A DNA stretch of 34,985 nt, taken from positions 1 to 34,985 of the forward strand of contig CALXZC010000006.1 of NCBI GenBank assembly GCA_944393135.1, written 5' to 3'. The stretch comes from an uncultured Clostridia bacterium (GTDB lineage Bacteria; Bacillota; Clostridia; TANB77; CAG-508). The position numbers and the translations under genes are program-made. Shown one piece after another: positions 1 to 8,177 of the stretch (positions are counted from its first letter, which is position 1; every line of letters starts with the position of its first letter). Below the pieces are notes generated by a model. It made no database searches. It saw only the letters and a program-made list of their open reading frames with translations, and was not told where the DNA came from.

Positions 1-204
1 TATATGTTAGCAGCAGAAGAAATGGTAATGGAAGAAAATAGGAGAATAAAGGCAGAAGGAATTAGCATAGGAAGAAACCAAGGAAAACGCATTAGTATTA
101 TTAATATGTTAAAAATGGGATTTCCAATAGAAACAATTAGTAAAATTAGTGAAACATCCAAAGATGAAATAAAGAAAATAGCAAAAAATAATAAAAAAAG
201 GTAG
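1..204 (+). CDS. C-terminal tail of an Rpn-family (PD-(D/E)XK) recombination-promoting nuclease, 5' partial
   Basis: The reading frame is open from the first base, so this is probably the 3' end of a longer gene that begins outside the window; the ATG at position 4 need not be a start. The tail has one glycine-rich unit (GISIGRNQ) followed by a helix-turn-helix-like end (KMGFPIETISKISETS, then KIAKN). Rpn/PD-(D/E)XK transposase-like nucleases commonly end in Gly-rich repeats followed by a 'GLSIEEIAKITGLS'-type tail, and that resemblance is the basis of the call. The nuclease core is not visible here. A near-identical copy follows at once. Confidence 0.55.
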   Translation, partial: YMLAAEEMVMEENRRIKAEGISIGRNQGKRISIINMLKMGFPIETISKISETSKDEIKKIAKNNKKR

Positions 205-450
205 TGATTATATGTTAGCAGCAGAAGAAATGGTAATGGAAGAAAATAGGAGAATAAAGGCAGAAGGAATTAACATAGGAAAAAGTCAGGGTATTAGCAT
301 AGGAAGAAGTCAAGGAATTAGCATAGGAAGAAACCAAGGAAAACGCATTAGTATTATTAATATGTTAAAAATGGGATTTCCAATAGAAACAATTAGTAAA
401 ATTAGTGAAACATCTGAAGATGAAATAAAGAAAATAGCAAAAAATAGTAA
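1..450 (+). repeat. Direct duplication (about 208-bp offset) with nested 24-bp repeats
   Basis: Bases from 1 to about 195 recur from 209 onward. The second copy contains two extra 24-bp units in the Gly-rich stretch (about 277-345). Both the long duplication and the 24-bp unit preserve reading frame within a copy, the pattern expected for slippage or unequal recombination. Confidence 0.8.
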
Positions 451-469
451 AAATAAAAAACGAGATTAA
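212..469 (+). pseudogene. Duplicated Rpn-family C-terminal tail, probably a gene remnant
   Basis: The 85-residue frame repeats the preceding tail almost residue for residue, but carries three copies of an 8-residue unit (GINIGKSQ, GISIGRSQ, GISIGRNQ) instead of one. It has no nuclease core and only a weak possible ribosome binding site (GGTAG before the ATG). The simplest reading is a tandem duplication of the 3' end of the upstream gene that left an orphan tail. A short translated protein cannot be excluded. It ends in the arm of a bidirectional terminator. Confidence 0.5.
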
Positions 470-479
470 ACTCGTTTTT
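456..479. terminator. Bidirectional terminator between convergent genes
   Basis: AAAAACGAG (456-464) pairs with CTCGTTTTT (471-479) around a 6-nt loop. The A-run and T-run let it end transcription from either side, fitting the convergent Rpn tail and C39 peptidase genes. The stem has only four GC-containing pairs plus A-T pairs, so strength is uncertain. Confidence 0.6.
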
Positions 480-1215
480 AAATATAACTTTCTATAAATA
501 GAATTTTAGCAATAAAAGGAGTTATTTCATTTATGTTGTACCAGCCTGAAGATTTACTATCATTTTTACCTCCATTTGGATTTGAAACATAAACTTTATC
601 TTTATTATCACAAGCAAGAAGAACCAAATAATGTGATGCAGTAGTCCATCTATTATCATGAGGCTTATTCCACACACAAACTAAAATTGGTCTATTTGAT
701 TTTAAATATTCTAAAATATATTCATTAGAAAAATATGAAGTGTCATATAGAAAATCTGTATTTTTTATACCATAATAATTTTTTAAAACATTTCCAAAAT
801 CATTTCCGTCAAGGACAGGATAAAATTCCTTTCTTAAATCTTCAGGAGTAACATTTTTACCATATCCACTAGCAATAATAGAAATAGCCGTTATGCCACA
901 TCCATTTTCTTCCATAGTCCCGCCCCAATAAGAATTTTGAGCCCAAGAACTAGTACCATTTTGTTTAAATTCTTTATAAGTCTTTTTATTTTCATCTATT
1001 GTTGTAAAAGTGGTAAAATAACCATCTTCTCCTGTAATCTCTACTTGTCCAATACCTTGATAATCACTATTTTTAGAAATAAAAATAGGTAAAAAAGTAT
1101 TGTTGTTTAGAGAATAATGTAAAACATATAATAAGTAAAGTACTAAAAATGTAATAAGTATTATAAAAAAGGTAAGTTTAAAATTTAATTTTCTTTTCTT
1201 AATATTTTTATTCAT
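478..1215 (-). CDS. Membrane-anchored or secreted C39-like cysteine peptidase
   Basis: This 245-aa protein has a basic N-terminus and one hydrophobic segment (about residues 13-35), so the rest should lie outside the membrane. Residues 100-245 match the peptidase C39-like papain fold: Cys106 in NGCGITA (the family often has GCGPTS), His195 in SHYLVLL, and Asn212 in VSNPNG as a plausible third catalytic residue. Such proteins act on peptides or the wall; the substrate here is unknown. It is not fused to an ABC transporter, unlike bacteriocin-exporting C39 proteins. It is divergent from a VanRS-like two-component system and shares its upstream region, so it may be a target. The start follows AGGGTGAT. 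Confidence 0.75.
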   Translation of the reverse strand: MNKNIKKRKLNFKLTFFIILITFLVLYLLYVLHYSLNNNTFLPIFISKNSDYQGIGQVEITGEDGYFTTFTTIDENKKTYKEFKQNGTSSWAQNSYWGGTMEENGCGITAISIIASGYGKNVTPEDLRKEFYPVLDGNDFGNVLKNYYGIKNTDFLYDTSYFSNEYILEYLKSNRPILVCVWNKPHDNRWTTASHYLVLLACDNKDKVYVSNPNGGKNDSKSSGWYNINEITPFIAKILFIESYI

Positions 1216-1269
1216 GTAATCACCCTAAAATATATATAACAGAAAAATTAAAAAAGTTTTTAAAGAAAA

Positions 1270-1297
1270 TCTAACGAAAATCTTAATATTTTCTTAC
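1270..1297. promoter_or_regulatory. Three TCTWAM hexamers at exact 11-bp spacing: probable response-regulator operator
   Basis: TCTAAC (1270-1275), TCTTAA (1281-1286) and TCTTAC (1292-1297) recur with an 11-bp period. OmpR/PhoB-family regulators bind direct repeats spaced 11 bp apart, and the gene next door encodes one. The repeats lie between the divergent C39 peptidase and regulator genes and could control either or both. Confidence 0.6.
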
Positions 1298-1335
1298 AAT
1301 TTATATAAAGAAAACAAAAATAAAAATTTATATGT

Positions 1336-1341
1336 TATAAT
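1336..1341 (+). promoter_or_regulatory. Likely -10 box for the two-component operon
   Basis: A perfect TATAAT lies 23 bases upstream of the response regulator ATG. The expected -35 position (1313-1318, AACAAA) is poor, as is common for activator-dependent promoters, and fits the operator-like repeats upstream. Confidence 0.55.
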
Positions 1342-1364
1342 CTAAAAATGGAAAGGAAAATTAT

Positions 1365-2057
1365 ATGAATATTTTAGTGTTAGATGATGAAAAAGAAATA
1401 GCTGATTTAGTAGAAGTCTATCTTAAAAATGAAAATTATAAAGTATATAAAACATATAATTCAGATGAAGCTATAAAATATATCGATAATGAAAAAATAG
1501 ACATGGCAATATTAGACATAATGGTAGGAGAAAAAAGTGGATTTTATATTTGTAAATACATAAGAGACAAGGGGCTAAAATTTCCTGTAATAATGCTTAC
1601 AGCAAAAATAGAGGATAATGATAAAATAAAAGGACTAACAATAGGAGCAGATGATTATATAACAAAACCATTTAATCCTTTAGAATTAGTTGCGAGAGTA
1701 AAATCACAATTTAGGAGATGTATGCTTTATAACGAAACAAAAAATAAAGAGAATAGAAATATCATAGAAATAAATGGTTTAGTAATAGATAAAGAAGAGC
1801 ATAAATGTACACTTTATGGTAAAGATATAGAATTAACACCATTAGAATTTTCAATACTGCTTTACCTTGCAAATAATATTGGAAAAGTAATAAGCTCAGA
1901 GGAATTATTTGAAAAGGTATGGAAAGAAAAATATTTTGATAGCAATAATACAGTAATGGTACATATTAGAAGAATAAGAGAGAAATTAGGCGAAGATACC
2001 AAAAAACCAAGGATTATAAAAACAGTGTGGGGAGTAGGTTATAAAATAGAAGAATAA
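1365..2057 (+). CDS. OmpR/PhoB-family response regulator, VanR-like
   Basis: A 230-aa DNA-binding response regulator. The receiver domain (about 1-120) has the acidic pair Asp7/Asp8, phospho-acceptor Asp51 in LDIMVG, Thr79 and Lys101 (ITKPFNP). A winged-helix C-terminal domain (about 133-229) ends in the usual TVWGVGYKIEE. Start ATG follows GGAAAGG. The histidine kinase gene begins 39 bases downstream in the same direction. The overall form resembles VanR and related clostridial regulators, but no vancomycin-resistance genes are in view, so the stimulus is unknown. It probably binds the 11-bp-period repeats upstream of its own gene. Confidence 0.9.
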   Translation: MNILVLDDEKEIADLVEVYLKNENYKVYKTYNSDEAIKYIDNEKIDMAILDIMVGEKSGFYICKYIRDKGLKFPVIMLTAKIEDNDKIKGLTIGADDYITKPFNPLELVARVKSQFRRCMLYNETKNKENRNIIEINGLVIDKEEHKCTLYGKDIELTPLEFSILLYLANNIGKVISSEELFEKVWKEKYFDSNNTVMVHIRRIREKLGEDTKKPRIIKTVWGVGYKIEE

Positions 2058-2096
2058 ATTAAGATTTTAATTATAGCAGTTAATATGGAGGGGTAA

Positions 2097-3179
2097 ATGG
2101 AAAGATTAACAAAAAAGAAAATAAAATTATTCGTATCTCTATTAGGAAATTTGATGATAGCAGTATTAGTTTCTATTGTGATATATTTTATATTAGCATT
2201 ATTCCTTGAAAATAGTTTATCAATTTTAGTAGAAAAATTAAACTATGACCTCTATGCATGGATAGTAGTAAATAGAGAAATAGTTGTATATATGTGTATA
2301 GCAATAGTATTAGGAATTATAATTTATAAATTTATATCAAAATATGTAGACAATATAAATGAAGTTTATAAATCACTAGACTTAATTTTAAAAGAAGATA
2401 ACGAAACAATTAAATTGCCAAGTGAAGTAAATGAATTTTCAGAAAAACTAAATGATATCAAATATGATTATATATTAAGTAAAAAGAAAGAAAAAGAAGC
2501 GGAAGATAAGAAAAATGACTTAATAATGTATATGGCACATGATTTAAAAACACCGCTTACATCTATAATTGGGTATTTAACGCTACTTAAAGACGAAAAA
2601 GAAATACCAAAAAATTTACAAGAAAAATACATAAAAATAGCACTTGAAAAAGCATTAAGAGTAGAAGAACTTACAAATGAATTTTTTGACATAACAAGAT
2701 ATAATTTAAGTTCAATGCCAATAAATAAACAAGAAATAGACTTAAGCTATTTATTAGAACAATTAGTAGATGAATGTTTTCCAATGCTTGAGGAAAAGAA
2801 ACTAAAGTGTAAGTTAGATTTAGAAAGAAAAATTTTATATTTAGGAGATGGAGATAAATTAGCAAGAGCATTTGGAAATCTTTTAAAAAATGCTATAAAT
2901 TACAGTTTTAAGAACACTGAAATTGAAATAAATTTAAAAGAAAAAGAAGATAAAATCTATATTTCATTTAAAAATGAAGGAGAGAAAATACCAGACTATA
3001 AATTAGAAAAAATATTTGAGAAATTTTATAGAGGAGATGTATCAAGAGCAAGTTCAACAGGAGGAGCAGGCTTAGGGCTTGCTATAACAAAGGAAATAAT
3101 AGAATTACACGGTGGAAATATTACAGTAAAAAATGAAGATAAATATATAGAATTTGATGTAATTTTAAACAAAAAATAA
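2097..3179 (+). CDS. VanS-like sensor histidine kinase
   Basis: A 360-aa membrane kinase with two transmembrane segments (about 11-37 and 62-80) and a short outside loop of about 25 residues, so any ligand-binding surface is small. The H box has His148 in YMAHDLKTPLTS. The ATPase domain shows the N box (NLLKNA, Asn265), GEKIP, an F box (EKFYRGD) and a G box (GGAGLGLAI, 322-330). All catalytic motifs look intact. The start follows GGAGGGG. It should phosphorylate Asp51 of the regulator encoded just upstream. Small-loop VanS-type kinases often sense cell-envelope stress; the signal here is an inference only. Confidence 0.9.
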   Translation: MERLTKKKIKLFVSLLGNLMIAVLVSIVIYFILALFLENSLSILVEKLNYDLYAWIVVNREIVVYMCIAIVLGIIIYKFISKYVDNINEVYKSLDLILKEDNETIKLPSEVNEFSEKLNDIKYDYILSKKKEKEAEDKKNDLIMYMAHDLKTPLTSIIGYLTLLKDEKEIPKNLQEKYIKIALEKALRVEELTNEFFDITRYNLSSMPINKQEIDLSYLLEQLVDECFPMLEEKKLKCKLDLERKILYLGDGDKLARAFGNLLKNAINYSFKNTEIEINLKEKEDKIYISFKNEGEKIPDYKLEKIFEKFYRGDVSRASSTGGAGLGLAITKEIIELHGGNITVKNEDKYIEFDVILNKK

Positions 3180-3194
3180 GGAAAAATATTTTAT

Positions 3195-3228
3195 AAAAAA
3201 GTAACCTTGAAATATAGGTTACTTTTTT
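3195..3228 (+). terminator. Terminator of the two-component operon
   Basis: A perfect 12-bp stem, AAAAAAGTAACC (3195-3206) with GGTTACTTTTTT (3217-3228), sits 15 bases after the kinase stop. The right arm supplies the U-tract. Confidence 0.9.
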
Positions 3229-3244
3229 GACCACTTATTCTATC

Positions 3245-3273
3245 TTGCAAAAAATAAAAATAAAATATATAAT
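3245..3273 (+). promoter_or_regulatory. Sigma-A-type promoter of accD-accA
   Basis: TTGCAA (3245-3250), a 17-bp spacer and a perfect TATAAT (3268-3273) lie about 40 bases before the accD start and just after the preceding terminator. Confidence 0.75.
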
Positions 3274-3312
3274 GTCAGCTGTTAGGAAAGATTTATGTAA
3301 GGAGGGAAAACC

Positions 3313-4165
3313 TTGATAATAGATAAAGTGAAAAAACTAAATGAAGAAGAAAAAGGAAGAACAAAAAACGAAAAGGCATCAGACAGAATGATAGGAAAAT
3401 GGGTAAAATGTGATAAATGTAAAGAAATAATCTATAAAGAAGATTTGCATAAAAATTTAAGTGTATGCCCTAACTGTGGAAAACACTTTAGATTATCAGC
3501 AAGAAGAAGAATAAAACAAATAGCAGATGAAGGGACATTTAAAGAAATAGGAGAAAATATATTAACAAAAGACCCACTAAAATTTGAAGGATATCTAAAA
3601 AAAGTAGAAATATTACGAGAAAAAACAAAAATAGATGAAGCAGTAAAATGTGGTATATGTGAAATAGAAGGACAAAAAGTAGTGCTACGGAGTAATGGAT
3701 GGAAATTTTCTTATGGGAAGCATGGGCTCAGCAGTAGGAGAAAGAATAACAATCGCAGTAGAAACAGCAATAAAAGAAAAATTACCATTAATCCTATTTT
3801 GTGTATCAGGTGGAGCAAGAATGCAAGAAGGAATAGTATCACTAATGCAAATGGCAAAAACATCAGCAGCAATTTCAAAATTAAATGAAAAAGGTTTACT
3901 ATATATATCAGTACTAACAGATCCAACAACAGGAGGAGTAACAGCAAGCTTTGCAAGTTTAGGAGATATAATATTAGCAGAACCAAAAGCATTAATAGGA
4001 TTTGCAGGACCAAGGGTAATAGAACAAACGATAAAACAAAAATTGCCAGAAGGATTTCAATCATCAGAATTTCTATTAGAACATGGATTTATAGATAAAA
4101 TAGTAGAAAGAAAAGACATGAAAGAAACACTTGCACAATTAATCAGATTACATACTAAAAAGTAG
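3313..4165 (+). CDS. accD: Acetyl-CoA carboxylase carboxyltransferase subunit beta, requiring a +1 frameshift
   Basis: AccD with AccA transfers CO2 from carboxybiotin to acetyl-CoA to make malonyl-CoA. The frame starts at TTG 3313, seven bases after AAGGAGGG. Residues 33, 36, 52 and 55 are the four zinc-ribbon cysteines (CDKC, CPNC). After residue 125 the family sequence continues in the +1 frame: Leu125 (CTA, 3685-3687), one extra C (3688), then [17 protein letters not shown] and SGGARMQEG to the stop at 4165. Skipping C3688 gives a normal 283-aa AccD. Read straight through, the zero frame gives a 191-residue product with an unrelated tail ending at 3888. Every conserved block is present on one side or the other, so this is not a decayed gene. 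The accA gene follows. Confidence 0.88.
3685..3691 (+). other. Candidate +1 recoding site in accD (CTA CGG A)
   Basis: The zero frame reads GTG CTA CGG AGT; the homologous protein needs GTG CTA GGA GTA. The extra base is C3688, exactly at a codon boundary before a conserved Gly codon. CGG is otherwise absent from resident genes by eye. A sequencing insertion would look the same, so confidence concerns the site rather than the mechanism. Confidence 0.7.
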
Positions 4166-4257
4166 TAAGAAACATTTAGAAAAAATATAAAAAATATAAA
4201 ACATATATAGAAATAAAAAATCAGAAAATAAAATAAGTCAAAAAGGAGGGAAGAAGA

Positions 4258-5046
4258 ATGTCAAAAATAACAGCATGGGAAAAAGTAACATTAGCAAGAG
4301 AATTAGATAGACCAAAAGCAATGGATTATATAAATTCCTTATTTCAAAACTTTATAGAACTACATGGAGATAGAAACTTCGGAGATGATAAATCAATAGT
4401 TGGAGGAATAGCAACATTAGAAGGAATACCAGTAACTGTAATAGGAGAGCAAAAAGGAAAAAACGTAAAAGAAAATATGGAAAGAAACTTTGGAATGCCA
4501 GAGCCAGAAGGATATAGAAAAGCATTGAGACTAATGAAACAAGCAGAAAAGTTCAAAAGACCAGTAGTAACATTTATAGATACACCAGGAGCATATCCAG
4601 GAATGGGAGCAGAAGAAAGAGGGCAAGGAGAAGCTATAGCAAGAAACTTAATGGAAATGTCAAAATTGAAAGTACCAATAATTTGTATAGTAATAGGAGA
4701 AGGCTCAAGTGGTGGTGCATTAGCAATAGGAGTTGGAGATAAAATAGTCATGTTAGAAAATGCAGTATATTCAATTTTATCACCAGAAGGATTTGCAAGT
4801 ATATTGTATAAAGATGCAAGTAAAGCAAAAGAAGCAGCAGAAAATATGAAATTAACAGCAAAAGACCTAAAAGAATTAGGAATAGTAGATAAAATAATTT
4901 CAGAACCAGAAAAAGGTGCACAAAATGACTTTGAAACAGTCATAGAAGAAATAAAAAAATATTTAGTAAAAAATATCAAAGAATTAAAAAAGTTAACAGA
5001 AGAAGAATTAATACAACAAAGATATGAAAAATATAGAAAAATGTAG
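4258..5046 (+). CDS. accA: Acetyl-CoA carboxylase carboxyltransferase subunit alpha
   Basis: A 262-aa partner of AccD in the carboxyltransferase complex. Typical AccA motifs are present: [13 protein letters not shown] near the start (the family's R-x-P region), [31 protein letters not shown], and [15 protein letters not shown], which forms the oxyanion and CoA-binding region. Length is near the family minimum because it lacks long N- and C-terminal extensions. The start follows AAAAGGAGGG. It lies 92 bases after accD with no terminator between, so the two should be co-transcribed. accB and accC are not in the window. Confidence 0.95.
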   Translation: MSKITAWEKVTLARELDRPKAMDYINSLFQNFIELHGDRNFGDDKSIVGGIATLEGIPVTVIGEQKGKNVKENMERNFGMPEPEGYRKALRLMKQAEKFKRPVVTFIDTPGAYPGMGAEERGQGEAIARNLMEMSKLKVPIICIVIGEGSSGGALAIGVGDKIVMLENAVYSILSPEGFASILYKDASKAKEAAENMKLTAKDLKELGIVDKIISEPEKGAQNDFETVIEEIKKYLVKNIKELKKLTEEELIQQRYEKYRKM

Positions 5047-5049
5047 AAA

Positions 5050-5128
5050 ATGTCTCATTGGGGACAGTCCCCATGAGTACATAAATGTCGCATAGGGACA
5101 GTCCCCAATGGGACATTCAACGAGACAT
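5050..5128. repeat. Palindromic GGGGACAGTCCCC-type repetitive element (REP-like)
   Basis: The 79-bp accA-fabI gap is nearly all nested palindrome. Two GGGACAGTCCCC cores sit inside longer inverted repeats (about 5050-5083 and 5084-5117), and an outer ATGTCTC (5050-5056) pairs with GAGACAT (5122-5128). A relative with the same GAGAC/GGGGAC vocabulary follows hisS at 13308. Intergenic copies of this kind are typical of dispersed REP/MITE-like elements; no transposase for it is in view. It should fold strongly in RNA and may reduce fabI expression from the accA promoter. Confidence 0.7.
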
Positions 5129-5156
5129 AGATATAAAAATATGGGAGGTTTTTAAA

Positions 5157-5927
5157 ATGATTTTAAATGGTAAAAAAGTAGTAATTATGGGAGTAAGAAA
5201 CAAATGGAGTATAGCATGGGGAGCTGCTAAAGCAGCTTATGACCAAGGTGCAAAAGTTATCTGTACTTGTGCAGAGGAAAATTTAGAAAAGGTAAATAAA
5301 TTGTTAGAGGAATTACCAGGGACAAAAGCTTATGTTTTAGGAGACGTAAGTGTTGATGAAAATATTGAAAAATGCTTAGATGAAATAAAACAAGATTATG
5401 GAAAAGTAGATGGGGTATTACACGCAATAGCTCATGCTAATTCAGAGGACTTAAGAAATGATTTTATTTTAACTTCAAGAGATGGATTTGCTCATGCAAA
5501 TGATGTAAGTGCATATTCATTGATTGCAATAGTTAGAATGTTAAAAGAAAAAGAAATGTTAAATGATGGAGCAAGTATTGTTGCTTATACATATTATGGT
5601 TCAGAAAAAGTAATTGAAGGATATAATGTAATGGGTGTTGCAAAAGCAGCTTTGGAAGCAAGCATAAGATATTTAGCAAAAGATTTAGGAAAAGATGGAA
5701 TGAGGATAAATGGTATTTCAGCAGGACCTATTAAAACTTTATCTGCAAAAGGAATAAAAGATTTTAATTCTATACTAGATGTGGTAGAGGAAAGAGCTCC
5801 TTTACATGATAATGTAACACCATCACAAGTAGGAGATTGTACAGCATTTTTATTTAGCAATATGTCAAGTGCAATTACTGGTGAAATTATTCATGTAGAT
5901 AATGGATTTTCAACTGTTGGCGTATAG
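5157..5927 (+). CDS. fabI: Enoyl-[acyl-carrier-protein] reductase (NADH), FabI type
   Basis: FabI carries out the last reduction of each fatty-acid elongation cycle. The 256-aa short-chain dehydrogenase begins with the FabI nucleotide-binding signature (GKKVVIMGVRNKWSIAWG, about residues 5-22). The catalytic triad fits Tyr146, Tyr156 and Lys163 in TYYGSEKVIEGYNVMGVAK. RINGISAGPIKTLSAKGI and the C-terminal DNGFSTVGV are also FabI-like. An in-frame extension upstream runs through the palindromic repeat and is not the true start; ATG 5157 follows GGGAGGT. Many clostridia use FabK for this step. It is the third gene after accD-accA and may share their promoter. Confidence 0.95.
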   Translation: MILNGKKVVIMGVRNKWSIAWGAAKAAYDQGAKVICTCAEENLEKVNKLLEELPGTKAYVLGDVSVDENIEKCLDEIKQDYGKVDGVLHAIAHANSEDLRNDFILTSRDGFAHANDVSAYSLIAIVRMLKEKEMLNDGASIVAYTYYGSEKVIEGYNVMGVAKAALEASIRYLAKDLGKDGMRINGISAGPIKTLSAKGIKDFNSILDVVEERAPLHDNVTPSQVGDCTAFLFSNMSSAITGEIIHVDNGFSTVGV

Positions 5928-5954
5928 TATAAAAATATAAAATATAGAAATAGC

Positions 5955-5999
5955 AAAGTACCAAACTTATGACTTTTATGTTGTAAAATTTGGTACTTT
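5955..5999 (+). terminator. Terminator of the accD-accA-fabI unit
   Basis: AAAGTACCAAA (5955-5965) pairs perfectly with TTTGGTACTTT (5989-5999) across a 23-nt loop and runs into TTTTATTTT, shortly after the fabI stop. Confidence 0.75.
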
Positions 6000-6000
6000 T

Positions 6001-6462
6001 ATTTTGATGATTATAAAGTTTCTTACCCTAATTCAGCATACAAATAATTAAAAAGAATGAAGGTGAAAAAATAGAATAATTAATATATATATAATTAAAA
6101 AAAGTTTTGCTTATTAAGAAAATTGACTTTTTAAGTAAATAAAATGTAGAAGAAAAAGATATTGCTAATATTAAGTTTATAATTTCAGATATAAAGTATA
6201 ATGATTTAACAAATATAGGAAAGGAGATAACTTAAAAGAGACGTAAGATTATCAAAAGTATTAAGTAAGCAAATGAAAATAAGAAATATCTTAAATATAA
6301 AATTTGGAATAGAACCTGATTTTTAATTATTACAATAATATTGGAATTAAGTTAGTTGTAGAAAGATAAGTAATTTTAAGTTTTGAAAATAAAATTTTAA
6401 AATTACTTTAAAAAAATGTAAAAATGGTATAAAATAGTATAAAATGAATTTAGGAGAGGTAT
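6001..6462 (+). other. Gene-free stretch with a possible decayed coding remnant and the recJ promoter region
   Basis: No intact gene is visible over about 460 bases. Two short adjacent frames look protein-like: one around 6150-6235 with a KDIANIKFIISDIKYNDL-like translation, and one around 6239-6325 with RLSKVLSKQMKIRNILNI ending in FGIEPDF. They are in different frames separated by stops, suggesting a broken gene of unknown identity. Close to recJ, repeated TATAAA/TATAAAAT motifs (6428-6445) are plausible -10 elements, and AGGAGAGG is the recJ ribosome binding site. No RNA element was recognised. Confidence 0.3.
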
Positions 6463-8154
6463 ATGAATAAAAAATGGCAAATATATGAAACAGATGATGA
6501 AAAAGTAAGAGAGTTAAAAGAAAAATATAAAATAAATAGCTTATTAGCTGCAATATTAGTAAATAGAGGCATAACAGACGAAGAAAAAATAAGAAAGTTT
6601 CTAGAACCAACAAGACAAGATTTTTATAATCCATATTTAATGAAAGATATGGAAATAGCAGTAAATAGAATTATAAAAGCAATAGAAAGCCAAGAGAAAG
6701 TAATAATATATGGAGATTATGATGTAGATGGTATAACAAGTATAACAGTTCTAAAAAAATTTTTAAAAGATGTAGGTCTAGAAGTCTCATATTATATTCC
6801 AAATAGGCTAGAAGAAGGATACGGATTAAATAAAAATGCAGTCAAAAAAATAGTAAATGAAGGTTATACATTAATGATAACAGTAGATTGTGGAATATCA
6901 GGAATAGACGAAATTGATTATGCAAATAGTTTAGGATTAGAAGTGATAGTAACAGACCATCATGAACCAGGAGAAAGTTTACCAAAAGCTTTAGCGGTAA
7001 TAGATAATAAAAGAAAAGATAGTACATATCCATTTAGAGAATTGGCAGGAGTAGGAGTTAGTTTCAAGCTATGCCAAGCTATAGGAATGAAATTAGAGTT
7101 AAAAGAAGCAACATATTTAAAGTACTTAGATATAGTATGTATAGGAACAATATCAGACATAGTTCCTTTAGTAGATGAAAATAGAGTAATCACAAAATTA
7201 GGATTACTATTAGTAAAACAAACAAAAAATTTAGGATTAAAATCAATAATAGATTCATCAGGATATACTAAAATTAACTCAAGTACGATTTCATTTGGAG
7301 TAGCACCAAGAGTGAATGCGTGTGGCAGAATGGGAAAAGCCGAAGAAGCCTTAGAATTATTACTATCAACTGATATATATAAAGTAAATGAATTAACAAA
7401 AAAATTAAATGAGCACAATAGAAAAAGACAAGAAATAGAAAAATTTATATATGAAAGTGCAATAGAAAAGATAGAAAAAAATCATTTAAATGAAAACAGA
7501 ACAATAATAGTAGGAGGAGAAGGTTGGCATCATGGAGTTATTGGAATAGTATCATCTAAGATAACAGAAATGTATTTTAAACCAAGTATATTGCTTAGTT
7601 TTGAAGAAAATGGAATAGGAAAAGGATCTGGAAGAAGTATACCAGGCTTTGATTTACATGATAGTCTAATGAAATGCCAAAATACACTTGAAAAATTTGG
7701 TGGACATAGTATGGCAGTTGGTGTTACAATAAAGAAGGAAAACTTAGAAGAATTTAGCAAAGAATTTGAAAAAGTAGCAGCAGATGAAAAAATAGAAGAA
7801 ATACCACAAGTTTTGAATATTGATGCTAAGGTAGACTTAAATCTAATTGATAAGGAGATGATAGACAGCTTAAAAGAATTAGAACCATTTGGAGAAGCTA
7901 ATAAAATGCCAATATTTGCATTTAAAAATTTAAGAATAGACTCAATAAGGGCATTATCAGAAGGAAAACATCTAAAACTTACATTAAAAGAAGATAATAG
8001 AATAATAAACGCAATAGGGTTTAATATGGGAACCTTAGCAGAAGAATATAAAATCGGAGATAAAATAGATGTAGCAGGAGTATTAGAAATAAACACATTT
8101 AATGGAGTTGATAATTTACAAATAAATATAAAGGATGTAATGAAATCAATCTAA
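6463..8154 (+). CDS. recJ: Single-stranded-DNA-specific 5'-3' exonuclease RecJ
   Basis: RecJ degrades single-stranded DNA 5' to 3' in recombinational and mismatch repair. The 563-aa protein carries the DHH-family metal motifs: GDYDVDG (84-90), VDCGI (141-145) and TDHHEPG (164-170). The DHHA1-type region has GGEGWHHGVIGI followed by GKGSGRSIPGFDLHDSL, and an OB-like C-terminal part completes a normal-length RecJ. The start follows AGGAGAGG. relA/spoT follows after 23 bases, a common Firmicute order, so the two are probably co-transcribed. Confidence 0.95.
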   Translation: MNKKWQIYETDDEKVRELKEKYKINSLLAAILVNRGITDEEKIRKFLEPTRQDFYNPYLMKDMEIAVNRIIKAIESQEKVIIYGDYDVDGITSITVLKKFLKDVGLEVSYYIPNRLEEGYGLNKNAVKKIVNEGYTLMITVDCGISGIDEIDYANSLGLEVIVTDHHEPGESLPKALAVIDNKRKDSTYPFRELAGVGVSFKLCQAIGMKLELKEATYLKYLDIVCIGTISDIVPLVDENRVITKLGLLLVKQTKNLGLKSIIDSSGYTKINSSTISFGVAPRVNACGRMGKAEEALELLLSTDIYKVNELTKKLNEHNRKRQEIEKFIYESAIEKIEKNHLNENRTIIVGGEGWHHGVIGIVSSKITEMYFKPSILLSFEENGIGKGSGRSIPGFDLHDSLMKCQNTLEKFGGHSMAVGVTIKKENLEEFSKEFEKVAADEKIEEIPQVLNIDAKVDLNLIDKEMIDSLKELEPFGEANKMPIFAFKNLRIDSIRALSEGKHLKLTLKEDNRIINAIGFNMGTLAEEYKIGDKIDVAGVLEINTFNGVDNLQINIKDVMKSI

Positions 8155-8177
8155 AGAAAAGAAAAAGGGGTGATATA

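Noticed and set aside
1365..3179. Vancomycin-resistance locus
   Set aside because: Only the VanRS-like regulator pair is present; no D-Ala-D-Lac/Ser ligase, VanX/VanY or racemase gene is nearby.
3711..4064. Long antisense open frames under accD, recJ, nrdD and others
   Set aside because: They are Leu/Ile/Phe-rich translations of the opposite strand of AT-rich coding sequence, without ribosome binding sites.
3313..4165. accD as a decayed pseudogene or two separate genes
   Set aside because: Both parts keep all conserved motifs, only one base separates them, and the second part has no ribosome binding site of its own.
5085..5156. 24-residue N-terminal extension of FabI
   Set aside because: It translates the palindromic repeat; the FabI family start and the GGGAGGT site support ATG 5157.
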